Below, piece by piece: positions 48,604 to 60,540 of a stretch of 64,000 nucleotides of DNA. The notes under the pieces are model-generated. The model was given only the letters and a program-made list of their open reading frames with translations, did not search any database and was not told where the DNA came from. This DNA is from Isoetes taiwanensis (Eukaryota; Streptophyta; Lycopodiopsida; Isoetales; Isoetaceae), in contig JAJEKV010000027.1 in assembly GCA_021234155.1 (NCBI GenBank), forward strand, positions 10,738,716 through 10,802,715, given 5' to 3'. The translations under genes were made by a program, and so were the position numbers. Numbering within the stretch: the stretch's first letter is position 1; the number at the start of each line of letters is the position of its first letter.

Positions 48604-48800
48604 TTAAATCAGTACAGAAACAGAAGAATTCGGGATGAGAATGACGACTCCTTGTGCCTTAAAGTACTTCCTATCTCTGTATGCAAAAATCACTGCATTG
48701 GCAAATATGAAGGGGGTAGCTGCCGCAATTGCTGCACCCAAAAGAACCCAATCTAGGGGTGCTTGGGGCAGTCTATCGGGTGCTTGCTCCACCTGGTTGC
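48604..48800 (-). CDS. Exon-like ORF for a small membrane protein, unrecognised
   Basis: On the minus strand an acceptor (gcaaccag) at about 48,795 opens VEQAPDRLPQAPLDWVLLGA and continues through a hydrophobic helix (AAIAAATPFIFANAVIF) and a basic YRDRKYFKAQG to a stop at 48604. A short upstream piece, NGLYLCGLK between a good acceptor (tttttccag) and donor (AAG|gtaagg) at about 48,945-48,972, joins in frame. One predicted transmembrane segment is visible. It may be the last exon of a small gene or an alternative 3' end of TGD5; I cannot identify it. Confidence 0.35.
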
Positions 48801-49419
48801 ACAGTCAACCATTCTAGCAATGCTTCATATCCGAATTTTGAATGCATGACTAAACTATTATTCAGACTTTAGAGATTTGGATCCCTGTTATGACCCAGAC
48901 TTTAGAGATTTGGATCCCTGTTTTTCGAGGCGTTCCTTACCTTCAGGCCACACAGATACAAACCATTTCTGGAAAAACAATTCAGGTTGATGGTTGCATA
49001 TCAACAAAATATGCCTAATCTATGGCTAAATATAAGGCATAGATTAAGATATTTGAGTCATCATCTCAGCCGAAGCACCTCCATATGGTGTATTATCATG
49101 CCTTTATGTTTGTTTAATTAAAATCAGATGGCCAAAGCTTAGACATATAAGCATTTCTCCATGAGCAACTATAAAGAATTTTAAACAATACACCAGGAAT
49201 GTTAGCATGATCCAAGCGAAAGCCATTAACAGCCCCTTGTGACTGCAAAAATGTCAACTCACATGATGCTTCAGTTGTGAAATGGTATCAATACAGTAAT
49301 TCATTTTTGGGTCTGTCGTTTTTCAACCTCCAATACGGAGACAATGCATGAGTTGTGCCATGCTTAATTTTCTCACAAATATTTTAGGCTACGATCAGAA
49401 AAATAGCGAGGTAACATCG

Positions 49420-50928
49420 CTATTTGGAATCCAATCTGTACTTATATGAGTCTGTTGAGCTTATCTCTTCTTCAACTACAATACCAACTGAGCCAGCCTC
49501 TTTGCTTTTGCCAAATTCAACACCTTCGAATTTAAGCTTACTATCAAAATATTGTGTACCATAAGCAGCACCAAAACCCCAACCAAGACCGACTCCGACA
49601 CCACAACCACCACCTGTATGTAACATAAAATTGTAACAGAAAGGTACTGCTTTTGAAGTACATAAATACATAAAGCAAGATAATCGTAACACCTTTAACA
49701 ATAGAACTAATCCCCCACTTGAGACATAGTGGCTATCCTCTCGTGAAATAATTAAGACTCAGGTACATCTCTCTTTCAAGGATCATACCATGCTGGTTGC
49801 TTTTATGAGGATTCCAAGAGAAAACCAGGACTCAGCCAAAGTTTCCCCAAATATTCCTGCTGTCTAGAAACCAGTGTTTAACAGGTTGGTTACTGATTTT
49901 CAACACTAGAATTTATGCTATATTAATAATAATACAGTAAACTTTAAGCTTGGGAGTATAGCAGCAACTTCTTCATTTATTTCATCAAGCTAGAATGGGA
50001 GTATAGCAGCAACTTCTTCATTTCTTTCATCAAGCTAGAATAGTGTATTTATTTCAATAACTATATAATTAGAGTTACGTTAAATCCAGCCTTTCAGTTT
50101 GTTGATGCTGGAAAGATGGACCACAGAACCAACTTTCATTCCATCCAACTATTGATACTGCATGCAAATTGTGCACCAGATATTGAAGGCAGTTAATGGT
50201 CATTAAAGCCTTCCAGTCACATGCCATGCCCATCTTTGTGAACTAAGATATGTGGTTATTTGTGAATACATAATTAGCCAATATGTTGCGTGCCATATAA
50301 TATAATGTTCTACACGACATACATTTCATGGATACTTCCAGCTCATAAATAGAGAGACACAAAAGAAATACCTATTCCAAGGCCTAATGTGTGAAGCGAT
50401 GATCCTGCAAATTAACAACGCATCCTATAAATAACAACACAAAAGAAGCAGTGGAATGTCTACATTTAAAGTCCTATTTCAACTATCCAAAGCCCACCTC
50501 CAAATCCCCACCCAATCCCAAATCCACAGCCAACGCCAAATCCTGCACACCAAGCGAGAAAATAACTCGAATCAATGCAAATTATAAGTTATGTCCGTGA
50601 AATAGAGAAATATACCTATTTGAAAAGCTAAACTAGGTCTTCACTAACTATACCCCAGATTGTACTAGATCTAATGTTGGCACATGCAATCCAGTCCCTA
50701 CCAGCACTGCACTTACCCTCTATTTGGCTTATTAATTGGACAAAAGTTGAATATTTGGCTTATTAATTGGACAACAGTTGAATGCTTAACTTATGCCTGA
50801 CTGGCCGACCATAATTTCCAAACCACAACTTCTACATCAACGGATTTTTATTACATACAGGTGACAGCTATGGTAATGCGATCCTTACCGAAGCCAACAC
50901 CCCGGCCATTGAAGAGCGTGACCACCAT
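49420..50928 (-). CDS. TGD5: TGD5, glycine-rich protein of ER-to-plastid lipid import
   Basis: Four exons on the minus strand, all joined by phase-1 GT-AG introns: 50928-50889, 50542-50498, 50404-50372, 49613-49420. The product is 103 residues: [14 protein letters not shown], then [15 protein letters not shown], then [12 protein letters not shown], then [20 protein letters not shown] followed by [10 protein letters not shown] and an acidic tail. Length, Gly/Val/Trp/Phe pattern and exon layout fit Arabidopsis TGD5 (about 100 residues). In Arabidopsis TGD5 is a chloroplast-envelope protein that works with the TGD1-TGD2-TGD3 inner-envelope transporter and TGD4 of the outer envelope to move lipid precursors from ER to plastid. 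Every splice site and phase works and no stop interrupts, so the gene is probably functional. Introns contain small tandem duplications (about 49,951-50,040 and 50,722-50,783). Confidence 0.9.
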
Positions 50929-51764
50929 TTTGTTCCGATAATTCCTATTCTGAGAGAAAGTTTTGTGAACTCGTTAAAAAATAATGTAATTGCGAACAAG
51001 GCTTTTTATATTTCATACTGGTTATTATCTCACGAACAACATTGTTTAACCCCATAACATTATCGCTGCAAGGGCGTCTAGCCAGCTGACAGCCCTTGAA
51101 TTGTGGCATATTGTGAGGGATATGCCCTCTGGGGGCATCTTGAGCGTACACCTCAGCATTTGACGGTCAAATGCTTAGGTGGCTCTATAATTTAGGGCCT
51201 TGAGAACCATTGGCATAGGATCCCCATAGAAGCTTGACCCTCAAATAGAAATCTTCTAAAAATAATGGCTTTCCAACGAATTTGGGCAAGCACCAAATAT
51301 AAATTTGCACTTGGCATGACCTGATGCAAATGAAAAGCTTGAATCATAAGACGCGACAGCCACAGACCTGCCTGGCAGCATGAGATATGAAGCTTGCCTC
51401 AATGGGAGGCGCCACCAACAGCTGCATCCAACCGACATGCAATGCAAATACAGAAACGAGCAGGGGGTCGACCCACCCGCCCTTAAAGGGCAGGGGCTAA
51501 TCCCATGCAGCATGGAAATGCAATCAGGCATCATTTCCCCCTTCTTTTTTATTTTCCTTTTTTTAACCCCCATCACACATACAACAATCCCACATACAGC
51601 AGGTGTTCTCACAAAATCAAACAGAACCTCCCATCCAAATTGGCACACGAAATCCACAAGCTTTTTTTAGCTTTTTATTGCTTTTCCAAATGCAGCAGAC
51701 CACACATAAAGAATCAAGAAACAAAAACCGTTATGAAACAGATTCACAAGCAGCAAAGCATCAC
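50929..51764. other. Upstream region of TGD5; no gene seen
   Basis: Presumed promoter and 5' leader of the minus-strand TGD5 gene. No clear TATA box and no supported ORF. Confidence 0.4.
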
Positions 51765-52809
51765 CTAGTTATTGTCCATGGTTGCATTGTGCCTCCTTGC
51801 CATGGCATCAATTTGGCGCAGCTCCCTAATCAGACGTGCCCTCACCAGGTTCATATGAGCGCGCATATGTTGCCTCTCCGCACTACTAACCTCCACCTCC
51901 TCCCATTCCATGTGTGACACGACATCCTCTAGAGCAGCAAATTGCATCCTAAAGAGCCGAAGAGATGATCTCACTGATTCTGTGAGAGTGTTAATGTTCA
52001 CAATAGAAGAGACCACATCCAAGGATACCTGCACCCGCTCCCCGTTCGAGGAAAACACAACAGGAGATGGCATAGCATTGTGTATCACATCATGAATGCT
52101 AGGCCCAGCTTAAACAGACCTACAAGGAGGGGAAGGAGATGGCTCATCGTCACTAATGTCAATCATCCCATTACCTGGTGCTGCCCTTACTCCCACAACC
52201 CCAACAGGGCTGTTGCTGACATGAGGCGCATGCTGTCCATCAAGAACAGCCCCACTGTCCATGGCAGCCCGAGGCTGTCCGCCAACAGCAGCCCCATTGT
52301 TTTGTTCCATCTCTAACCCAGGCATCAATAATTAACTGCAAAGAAATAAAGAATGTCAAAACACAAGTAACATATTTACAAACATGCCCCTTAGCACCAA
52401 CTCATCCAACAACCATTGTATAGTCTGTGGTGTCCAAAAGAATGTAAGAATACACAGTCTCGTCAGCCATGGCTTCAGGTCTATACTCATCATCTTGCCC
52501 CTGAACAAAGCTCTCGTCCATATCCCCAGGCGTTCCAGGCTTGTCCCAATAATGCTTGCACCCTTTGCCTAGCCTTTGAATAGGCTTCATCCCAGTTGGG
52601 ATGGCATACAATACAGAGCGGACGTCACTAGGCAATGCAACTCTGGGGTCTAAGGTCAAGTGCCATGCAGCCTTCACTCTATGCTCAGAAGGAATAGAAT
52701 AGAATAGAATAGAATAGAATAGAATAGAAGGGAGGATCCAACTCATTGAGAGTATGAACTTTCTAGTCCTAAGCATTCTCATTATTGTGTAATCAAGGCT
52801 AGCAGTCAA
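51765..52809 (-). pseudogene. Unrecognised minus-strand ORF, interrupted
   Basis: On the minus strand an ORF (52809-52402) includes WHLTLDPRVALPSDVRSVLY and KGCKHYWDKPGTPGDMDE, then a stop. After an acceptor-like site (ctttgcag, about 52,340) follows MEQNNGAAVGGQPRAAMDS...IDISDDEPSPSPP, one in-frame TAA at about 52,110, and then a 100-residue helical segment (VSSIVNINTLTESVRSSLRL...MRAHMNLVRARLIRELRQID) ending at 51765. The stop plus a GAATA microsatellite at the upstream edge (52,694-52,733) suggest a dying host or transposon gene. I do not recognise the family. Confidence 0.4.
52694..52733. repeat. (GAATA)n microsatellite
   Basis: About seven units. The same motif borders LINE sequence at 53,826-53,847 and occurs in reverse at 54,966-54,998. 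Confidence 0.9.
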
Positions 52810-53500
52810 TGAAATTAATAATCTCAGAGCATGTACACAAGCAGGTTTTCGTCAGGGTTATTCTACCACTGATCATTTGCTGGTTATGCGAGCTCTTATA
52901 GAAGACTCAAAAGGCAAGGATAAAGCTACTTGTGCGTGCCTTGTTGATTTTCGCAAGGCTTTTGATACAGTTCCACGAAACAGGCTAATGCAGCGTTTGG
53001 AGGATCTTCAGGTCCCGCGTGAAATAAGAGACATGGTTGCTCGCCTATATGAGAAGGTAATTGCCCAGTTTAGTTTTCCTTTAAGTGAGAAATGCAGCAC
53101 GCAAATTATTACCAACATTGGAGTGAAGCAAGGTTGCCCAGCATTGCCAACGATTTTTGGAGTTTACATTGATGAGCTTGAAGAGTGTCTTAAGAAAAAT
53201 TGCTTGAAGGGGGCATATATTATAAATTATTTAGTACAATTGCTACTCTATGCTGATGACATAGTTCTTATTGCACGATCTGAGACAGGCTTGCAAAAAC
53301 ATCTAAATGTATTGAAAAGGTTTTATGAGCTTACAGAGATGACTGTAAATCTAGAAAAGACAAAAGTCATGGTGTTTGGTACTAGAAAAGCATGTAAATT
53401 ATACTATGATGGACAGGTGGTGGAAAAGGTACATAATTACAGATATTTGGGCCTAAAGGTAATAGATACACAACCACCCCAATTCTGGGTCCACACTTAA
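52806..53500 (+). mobile_element. LINE reverse-transcriptase fragment
   Basis: A continuous frame with the RT core: TQAGFRQGYSTTDHL, then CLVDFRKAFDTVPR (palm Asp), GVKQGCPALPTIFGVYIDEL, LLLYADDIVLIA (catalytic YADD), LNLEKTK-like VNLEKTKVMVFG, and NYRYLGLKV. This is the non-LTR type of RT (GVKQGCP...F.YADD). The endonuclease and C-terminal parts are absent, so it is a fragment cut at both ends although the RT frame is open. It ends at the edge of a T-rich minisatellite. Confidence 0.9.
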
Positions 53501-53539
53501 AAACAACAGTAAAAAAAAGACCACATGTCGTTGTTCAAA

Positions 53540-54968
53540 AAAATCTACATGTGGTTATGTGGAGGTGTGGTTTATTAAGAAGGTGGTGTAGTTTTTAAGG
53601 AGCTATCGTTTTTTTTTTTTGAAGGTGGTCTTTTTTTAAGGTGTGGTTTTTTTAAAGGAAGTGTTGTTTTTTTTTTTTAAAGAGGGTGTTGTTTTTAAGA
53701 AGGCGTTGTTTTTTGAGGTGTGGTTTATAACTAGGTGTAGTTTTTAAGTAGTTGTTTTTTATGGAAGTGTAGTTTTTTGAGGTGTGGTTTATAAGGAGGT
53801 GTAGTTTTAAAGTGGTTGTTTTTTAAGAATAGAATAGAATAGAATAGTTTTTTTATCGTCCACTGAGACCAATCGGCCTATGGGACCCAGAAGGAGCGCA
53901 GCAAACTTATTACTGTCCGGGTTAAAAAACCCCCGCCCCGAAGGGTTTTCGAGGGAAAAACCGTGGCAGTAATAAGAATGCTGTCAAACTGTACAAGTAT
54001 ACATCATCATGAAATAAATGTGTATGTACATGTCAAGTGCGTGCCCGAGGACATAGCTGATCTCGCATGTCCATGACCTCCTGAAGGTATGATCCTAGCA
54101 TCCGTACGGATGCCGTGCTCAATGTCACATGTAGCGGCTGGCCAGGCCTGACCAACTCAGCATAGCGCATCCGGATTTGATCATATGCTGGGCAACTTTG
54201 AAGGGTATGAGATTCGTCCTCAATGACTCCCATTTGGCAGCATTGACAGAGCCTGTCCTGACGTGGCTCACCAATCCATCTGCCTGTCTCAATTCGAAGA
54301 TGATGTGCCCCTGTGCGAATGGAGGCAATGAGTCTGCGTCTTTTCATGGGCAAGTGGGTGCGCAGGTAGCATTGTGGGCCTCGTTCCAATGTGGGATTTA
54401 TGTGGCGCTGGTAGTGTGCTGTCTTGACTTGTTCAAGGGCGCTGGCATCCCAAAGCTTGCTGATGAAGCAAGCGTCAAGATATTGCCTCAAGCTATGGCG
54501 ATCTGCCTCTGTTTGCACATGTATGCACCTGTGCTCCTGCACATTCCATAAGGAAGTATAGTTTTCTGAAGTGGTGTGATTTTTTTAATCGAGCTGTTAT
54601 TTTTTGAGGTGTGGTTTATAAGTAAGTGTAGTTTTTAAATAACTGTTTTTTAAAGAAGTATGGTTTTTTAAAGTGTGGTTTATAAGTGGGTGTAGTTTTT
54701 AAGTGGTTGTTTTTTAATGAAGTATGGTTTTCTGAAGTTTAGTTTTTAAGAAGCTACATTTTAAGAAGTATGGTTTTTTTGAGGTGTGGCTTATATAACT
54801 AGGTGCAGTTTTTAAGTAGCTAAGTATGGTTTTTTGAGGTGTAGTTTATCAGTAGATGTAGTTTTTAAGTGGTTGTTTTTTTTTTAAGAAGTGCGATTTT
54901 CTGAAGTGGTGTGGTTTATAACTAGGTGTAGTTTTTAAGTAGCTATTTCTTAAGGAAGTATGATATCT
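53540..54968. repeat. T-rich minisatellite split by a LINE insertion
   Basis: Degenerate units of about 50-60 bp with 'gtgtggtttataagtaggt', 'gtagtttttaagtggttg' and 'ttttttaaggaagtatgg' fill 53,540-53,835 and 54,545-54,968. The LINE piece between (53,826-54,551) separates the two halves. Confidence 0.8.
53826..54551 (-). mobile_element. LINE 3' fragment with (TATTC)n tail
   Basis: The minus-strand frame 54542-54033 encodes the C-terminal domain that follows RT in these LINEs: RRRLIASIRTGAHHLRIETG, then RLCQCCQMGVIEDESHTLQS with CP after it, a Cys/His zinc-knuckle pattern. The element's 3' end reads '...tctcagtggacgataaaaaaa' followed by (TATTC)n. The end matches the fragment at 30.3 kb, so both belong to one family using a microsatellite tail. 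5'-truncated. Confidence 0.88.
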
Positions 54969-54998
54969 ATTCTATTCTATTCTATTCTATTCTATTTT
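54966..54998. repeat. (TCTAT)n microsatellite
   Basis: Six to seven units, the reverse of the GAATA tracts nearby. Confidence 0.88.
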
Positions 54999-54999
54999 T

Positions 55000-55950
55000 G
55001 AGTTTTTTTTTAGGCTTTATCTTAAACAAAGCACCACCACTTGGAATATTGTTTGTGTGCTTAAATTTGGGAATATAACATATTGTTGTACATTCATGGA
55101 AAATACCTTCAATAGTTAGATCCAAGGTGGTTCAAACATGCCACGTGGCTCCAACATGGAACAATTGGAGTTTATTCTAGAGCCCAATGCTATGGTGTAT
55201 TTTTGCCGTGGTGGTACGAGTCCCCCATGCTATATTTTTTCCATAGTAGTGGCAATGGTTGCCAAAGGTAAAAAAATCTTTGCCTCTCTTTCCAAAGCTA
55301 AAAGCCATGACTTTCCAATTTTAGAATATTATTATGGCCATGCAATAAAATCCTTCCTCAACTAGGCATTCAAGCCATTCATAATCTCTAAGTTTAAGAA
55401 AACATTAAGATCCCATAGTATGAGCAAGAACCTCAGTGTATTTACTTGAATATATATTATGCACCCCTGTAGTATGTATTTCAAACTTACCATTATATTG
55501 TAGGGAATAAACGAAATTCGAATCTCAAGTATCTTGTCAATTCAAATTTACCAATTTTGAGCACTCACATAGACAGTGTAGAGTGCACAAATGTCTTTCT
55601 TTCTCTCTCTCCTCTCTCTTCCCTATCCCCTTTCCCTCATCTGATCTCATGTAAGAATAAGCTGAAGCATAAAAGTAGCAAGGCATACCAAAGTCATCTC
55701 AATGAGCCAAATGCGAGCTTTTGCAAAACACCTAGCATTTAAAAGAGGCATTGAAGCCAATATAAGGTTTCAGCTCTCATTCTAGGCTATATGAAGAGCT
55801 CTCATTCTAGGCTATATGAAGAAATAGCCCCATACTATATATCATTAGGCAGATCACAAAGAGAGCTTTCTAACGCATCAAATTTCATCCAAAACGGACT
55901 TCTGGATCAAAAGTTATTAATGATTAAAACTGTATTCATAAAAAATTTGA
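55000..55950. other. No gene recognised; short duplication
   Basis: 'agctctcattctaggctatatgaag' is duplicated in tandem at 55,771-55,822. A 75-codon frame at 55138-55365 has no known relative. Confidence 0.4.
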
Positions 55951-55957
55951 ACTTTCT

Positions 55958-56282
55958 GACGAAATATCTGACGAATTTTCTGACGAGACGATATGTCTGA
56001 CGAAATGCCTGACGATATGTTTGACGAAAAAACTGACGTAAAAACTAACGTTTCACCTGACGAAACTTTTGACGAATAGCTTTTGACGATTAGCCTGACG
56101 ATATATTTGACGCAAGATCTGACGAATAATCTGAAGATTAATGTGACGGTTCTGACGCAAAATCATCAAAAAATCCATCATAGAGTTATTTGCCAGTATT
56201 TTCATCAGTATAAACGTCAGGTCAAATCTTTTTAGACAATCTGACGATTTTTTTGACGCCTGACAATCATTCTCTTGTAGTG
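55958..56282 (-). mobile_element. CACTA transposon terminus with subterminal TGACG array
   Basis: On the minus strand the end reads CACTACAAGAGAATGATTGT, starting at 56282, the canonical start of plant CACTA (En/Spm) elements. Inside it more than a dozen TGACG(A) or CGTCA motifs occur about every 14-16 bp from 55,958 to 56,260. CACTA transposases bind short subterminal repeats of this kind. The other terminus was not found, so this is a fragment or the element's far end lies in rearranged sequence. The 3 bp after the end are ACA. Confidence 0.8.
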
Positions 56283-56593
56283 ACAGTAACTTTTTTTCAT
56301 TTCTATTTTGTTTGAGGATGAAGACCCTTGAATTTATTTTGTGTTACTTTGCTTTTCCAGTTCTTGCCCCAAGATAGGGTGTATGAATTTGCTAAAATGT
56401 CCCCTATCCAGCTTCTTGATGAAACTGAGAAGGCTGTTTGGAGATCCAGAGCTGTACGAACACCATGTTACACTTAAAAAATATAGCCAGGACGTAAAAC
56501 AACATCAAGCAGTAGGTTTGAAATTTGCAGCTCACTTCATACTTGCTCTTGGCTATGTATTCTCAGACATTATTTACATCTGTTTGTAGATTG

Positions 56594-57876
56594 TGGCTTA
56601 GACATTTATTTACATAGTGGAGCAGAACTGGGCCATGGATGGCAAAGGGTATAATGTGGCTAAAGTCTATTCCTTGCTGCTGGGAGACCACAGAACTAAA
56701 GTTGCCAGTCAATGGGGTTGTACAGATCAGGAAGCCACTAAGGTTATAAGGAAAGGTTGGAAACTTCAATGTGCAAAGAAGGTGGGTCTTTTCAGGTGGC
56801 TTGTCCTGAACAAAAGCTTGAAGTCTAATGCTTACAGGGCTAAGTACAATAACCAAAACTCTGACAGATGCCCTTTAGGTTGTGGCCAAGCCGAGTCATC
56901 CACACACATCTTTATTTGTCCTTGGCTGACACCCTTTTGGTCCTGGATAGGCAATCATATTGGTGCAATTCCAGCTGCTGAACAGGATCTTTTTGACTTT
57001 CTTGCAAGTTCTTCCCTTTTTGTGGACACAATTAGATCATTATGCCTGTGGGTAATTTGGAAACATAGGAACAATGTTGCCATTAACCACCACAGTCCAG
57101 ACTTGAACTATCTTAAGACTACCCTTCAATTGGAGCTAGCAGAAGCAGCCATGGCTCATAGAATGAAAAAAGGATGCAATTATGACAAAAGATGGGATGA
57201 TTTGGGCTCTTTTCAAGGGTTCTATGCTTTCTTTTCGTCTTATTTCAGTAACACTTCTAATGTCTGTAACAGATTATCTGGTCAATAAACATTATGAAGG
57301 CGGCCATGCCCGGGAGGTTCCGGAAGATACTCGTCCTATGACTCATCAGGAGGTGCTGGCAGCTCTGCAGTGGGTCAAAACAGAAACGATAATGATTCGA
57401 ACCTTACAACAAGTACTGAAAGATGATGATATCTGGGTTTTCAAGCAGGAGATCAAGCCTTATTTTGAGGAGAAGCTTCAAATTTGTATGGAGGCCCGAG
57501 AGTCTTGGATCCTCTACATTCTGGATTCCTCTTCCTATGGAGCACAGGAGCTCGATGATCTGCTTTTTAGGTTTACCATTCACGCCTCGGCAGTAATCTC
57601 CTTAGACGGAGTCACAGGAAACTGAAGACTCAGCACACCAGCAGGATTTACCAGAACAAAAGAAACTTTAAGCTTTTATAATTTTGTTTCTGATATTCTG
57701 TTAAAAACTTCAATCAGTGTTTTAATCTTAGTAACTATCCTCCTCTGGAGTGTCAAGGCCATTTTCCAATTTGGCCTTTAGTACAGGGGGTTTCCCCCTG
57801 TCTTTTTGTATTACCATGTAATTACATGTAATATAATACTACTGCCGTTTCCACAAAAAAAAAAAAAAAAAAAAAA
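56594..57876 (+). mobile_element. 5'-truncated L1-type LINE with poly(A) and target duplication
   Basis: The insertion is flanked by 13-bp near-perfect direct repeats, TGTTTGTAGATTG (56581-56593) and the same with one change (57879-57891), and ends in 22 A (57855-57876). It encodes the reverse-transcriptase zinc-binding region (zf-RVT): GWKLQCAKKVGLFRWLVLNK, RCPLGCGQAESSTHIFICPW, LCLWVIWKHRNNVAINHHSP (frame 56617-57288), and a frameshift near 57,200 leads to a second frame to 57625. The RT and endonuclease are missing. One target-site mismatch suggests moderate age. Confidence 0.92.
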
Positions 57877-57891
57877 TTTGTTTGTAGACTG

Positions 57892-58340
57892 GGGTTTTAA
57901 AATTATTGAGAAAGCTGGTCCAACATTCTTCTCCCAAATCATGAACTTTAATTTGGAGTTGAGACCAATGATGTATAGACACATGAGATTATGACGAACA
58001 ATAGTTGAAGTAGATGTGCTCCTTTGTGTGCTTAACATTTCTTATTAATAAGGTTATGCATTGCAATGTTGGACATCCATTCCTAATGTAAAATAGTTAA
58101 AAGACTGCATTGTAATAGTTCGAGACCCATTATTCAATACCTTTCACATCGTTGAAAGTGTATCGATAGAGGTCTTTGAACTTAATGCGGTTTCCAGAAA
58201 ATGGTAGCAGTACTCAAATTGCGACGGCTCAATTATGATTGGGGACGCCTATGATTTTAAGATGTCGAATACAAGTTTGCCTAAGGTTTTGATGGTATAT
58301 CGAGCCTCTATACAGTTTCGCTTAAGCTTTTAGAATATGA
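57892..58340. other. No gene recognised
   Basis: AT-rich, short frames only. Confidence 0.4.
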
Positions 58341-58344
58341 AATA

Positions 58345-58425
58345 CGGGGATTCGAACCTCTACCAAAATAACTCAATGTCCTAATAAGACTACTTTAACC
58401 AATCTAACCAGTGAGCTAATGTGAC
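58345..58425 (-). other. tRNA-like segment (SINE head or tRNA remnant)
   Basis: On the minus strand TAGCTCACTGG (A-box-like, about 58,408-58,418) is followed about 60 nt later by GGTTCGAATCC (B-box, 58348-58358). The spacing suits a pol III internal promoter with an extended variable region, but the arms do not pair well enough for a functional tRNA call. Confidence 0.5.
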
Positions 58426-58429
58426 TATT

Positions 58430-60530
58430 TTTTATCTTAAATCTATGTTTTTTTTTATAATAACCCATTGAATTGTTTTAGGGATATGGTCTATGGTTTC
58501 AAGAATTATATCTATATCAAATCCCCCTGGAACCCCCTGTTATTTTGCTACATATTGATTGCTTACACTGGTAGAGAAAAGTTGTTGAGAAGCAATGGTG
58601 AAAACCTTGGCCAATTCTTTCGAGTTCTAAGTCAAGACAAAATTTGGTCAATGAAAGTCAAACTGCAATAGTGATCAGACATAAGGATTTTGAGTTGTCA
58701 ATGGAGTTTTGAGAAATTCCAAAGCTAGAGTGTGCCAAAAGGAGTTATAATATGAGGCAAGTGATCAAATTGCAATTTGGACCACAAGAAGTATTTTTTG
58801 TGCAATGATTTCCTGCCAGCGCTCCTCTGGGAGGGCAAATGCCAATGCCCTCCTCGCAGAGCTCGATTTCCCTATCCGACCGTTGAATTCGCCGTTCAAG
58901 TAACCTGCTTCGAGGAGGTTCAAAAAAATCCAAGATCGGTCTGCAAGAACTTATTAAACCGCGAAGCGTTCTACGGTCCACTGTGTAGAAACCCAATCAT
59001 TGGCAGTACAGAGGCTCCGGAATGGAGATTCACCTTCGCCATGTCATCCGGAATGGTGAGATTACCCTAAAGACCAAGTTACACGGTCATTTTTTGCAAC
59101 GAAAGGAACACGAACCCTCTACATGGCAGTATTCTACAGCCATCTCTTAGGCCAATTGACTACGAACGTGTTGGACATGAGCTACTTTGGTGCTTCTTGG
59201 AGAAGGGGTGGTCTTATGCCCACAAAACTTGGTCTCCAGGATAATGTCAACGTTTTGAGTCCATTGGCAGAGTCAATTCACAGTTCCGGGGTGGGAGAGT
59301 TGCACGTCCGTGGCCAGGGGCCTTCGAGAAAGGACCTTTAGGGCGAACTACTTCTGGAAGGTTTTAAGGGTTCGTCTTCTAGCATCAACCTCCCTCTACG
59401 TGATGACATTTTTCAAGATCCTGGTCGAATCTGACTAGGATATGACTTCCGAAATATAAACCTTGTGTGTTGCTAGGTTATTGAAGGGTTTACGTTATGG
59501 AGGTCAAATGAATGGAGTAAATACTACTTACAAACAAGCCTGGAACAAGGTGTATGTAAGGATATTTTTATAACCAAAGTATGGGTAAGGGTCAGACAAG
59601 AGGTAAAGGAGGAGCTAGCTACATAAAGGTAAAGAATAGGTAAATGCACTATCCGCTAGCTAAAAAGAATTGTGAAGAACACAAACAAGGGTGGAAAAGG
59701 ACATTTCAAGTGCATCACAAGGTTACCTGCAAAGGGAATAGGTCCCTTGGCCCTATCTTATCATCTAATGGGTCAAAATCAAACTTATCCTCATCTGCAA
59801 AATCCATAGTCTGGATATAAAGCTCCCATTCAAGAATTTATTTTGAACCGATGGAATCATATAGATCCTTTATAGCATGACTGCGATATCAACCACCCTC
59901 GGTAATTGCTTCATTGTCAAGGAGAAATTTCAAACACTTCAATTTGCCAATGGTGCGCCTGAGCAGAACTACAGTACATAATGCTTTACAAAGTCTCAAA
60001 CCTAAATATTAGACACAACTATATATAGTTTGTATATTTGCATGCAAAATAGCGCCACATCATCAAGTGCCTACAAATATCTGGATAGATGAACTAACAT
60101 TTACAAATCTCTGGATAGACAAACTAGCAATTCATATCCAGAAGCACTGGATTTTTTCAAAACCACCAGGTTGAATTCCGAATCTTCAATTCGGCTAACA
60201 AACTACTGCATACAAGTGCATTTGAGCATCTGATTACACGGTAAGAAGAGCAGCGGCTGGCCTCGCGCAACAACAGGAGTGACCTTTGGAGCGGTTTCTA
60301 GAATATTCTAGGCATATATTAGCATTTCCTAGAATACGCCAAAACCCCACCGAAGGTTTGCCCCCCAAAACAAAGGTTTGCCCCCCCCCTAGAGGCAAAC
60401 CCAACATTAGGAACTATATAAATTAGGTAAATGTGAAAACTATTCAATGGCCAAGATAGGCCATGATGAATGGCCTAGATTTTGATCCAGGTCGTATCAT
60501 CTTATTGGTTGAGGCCGTGTTTCTTTCTCC
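58430..60530. other. No gene recognised
   Basis: Frames at 58777-59070 and 59123-59341 (+) show no family resemblance. A C-run follows 'aaggtttgcc' at about 60,376-60,390. Confidence 0.35.
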
Positions 60531-60540
60531 CGCCTAGCCG

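Noticed and set aside
58777-59341. Frames 58777-59070 and 59123-59341 as genes
   Set aside because: No recognisable family, no conserved-looking splice borders, length expected by chance.
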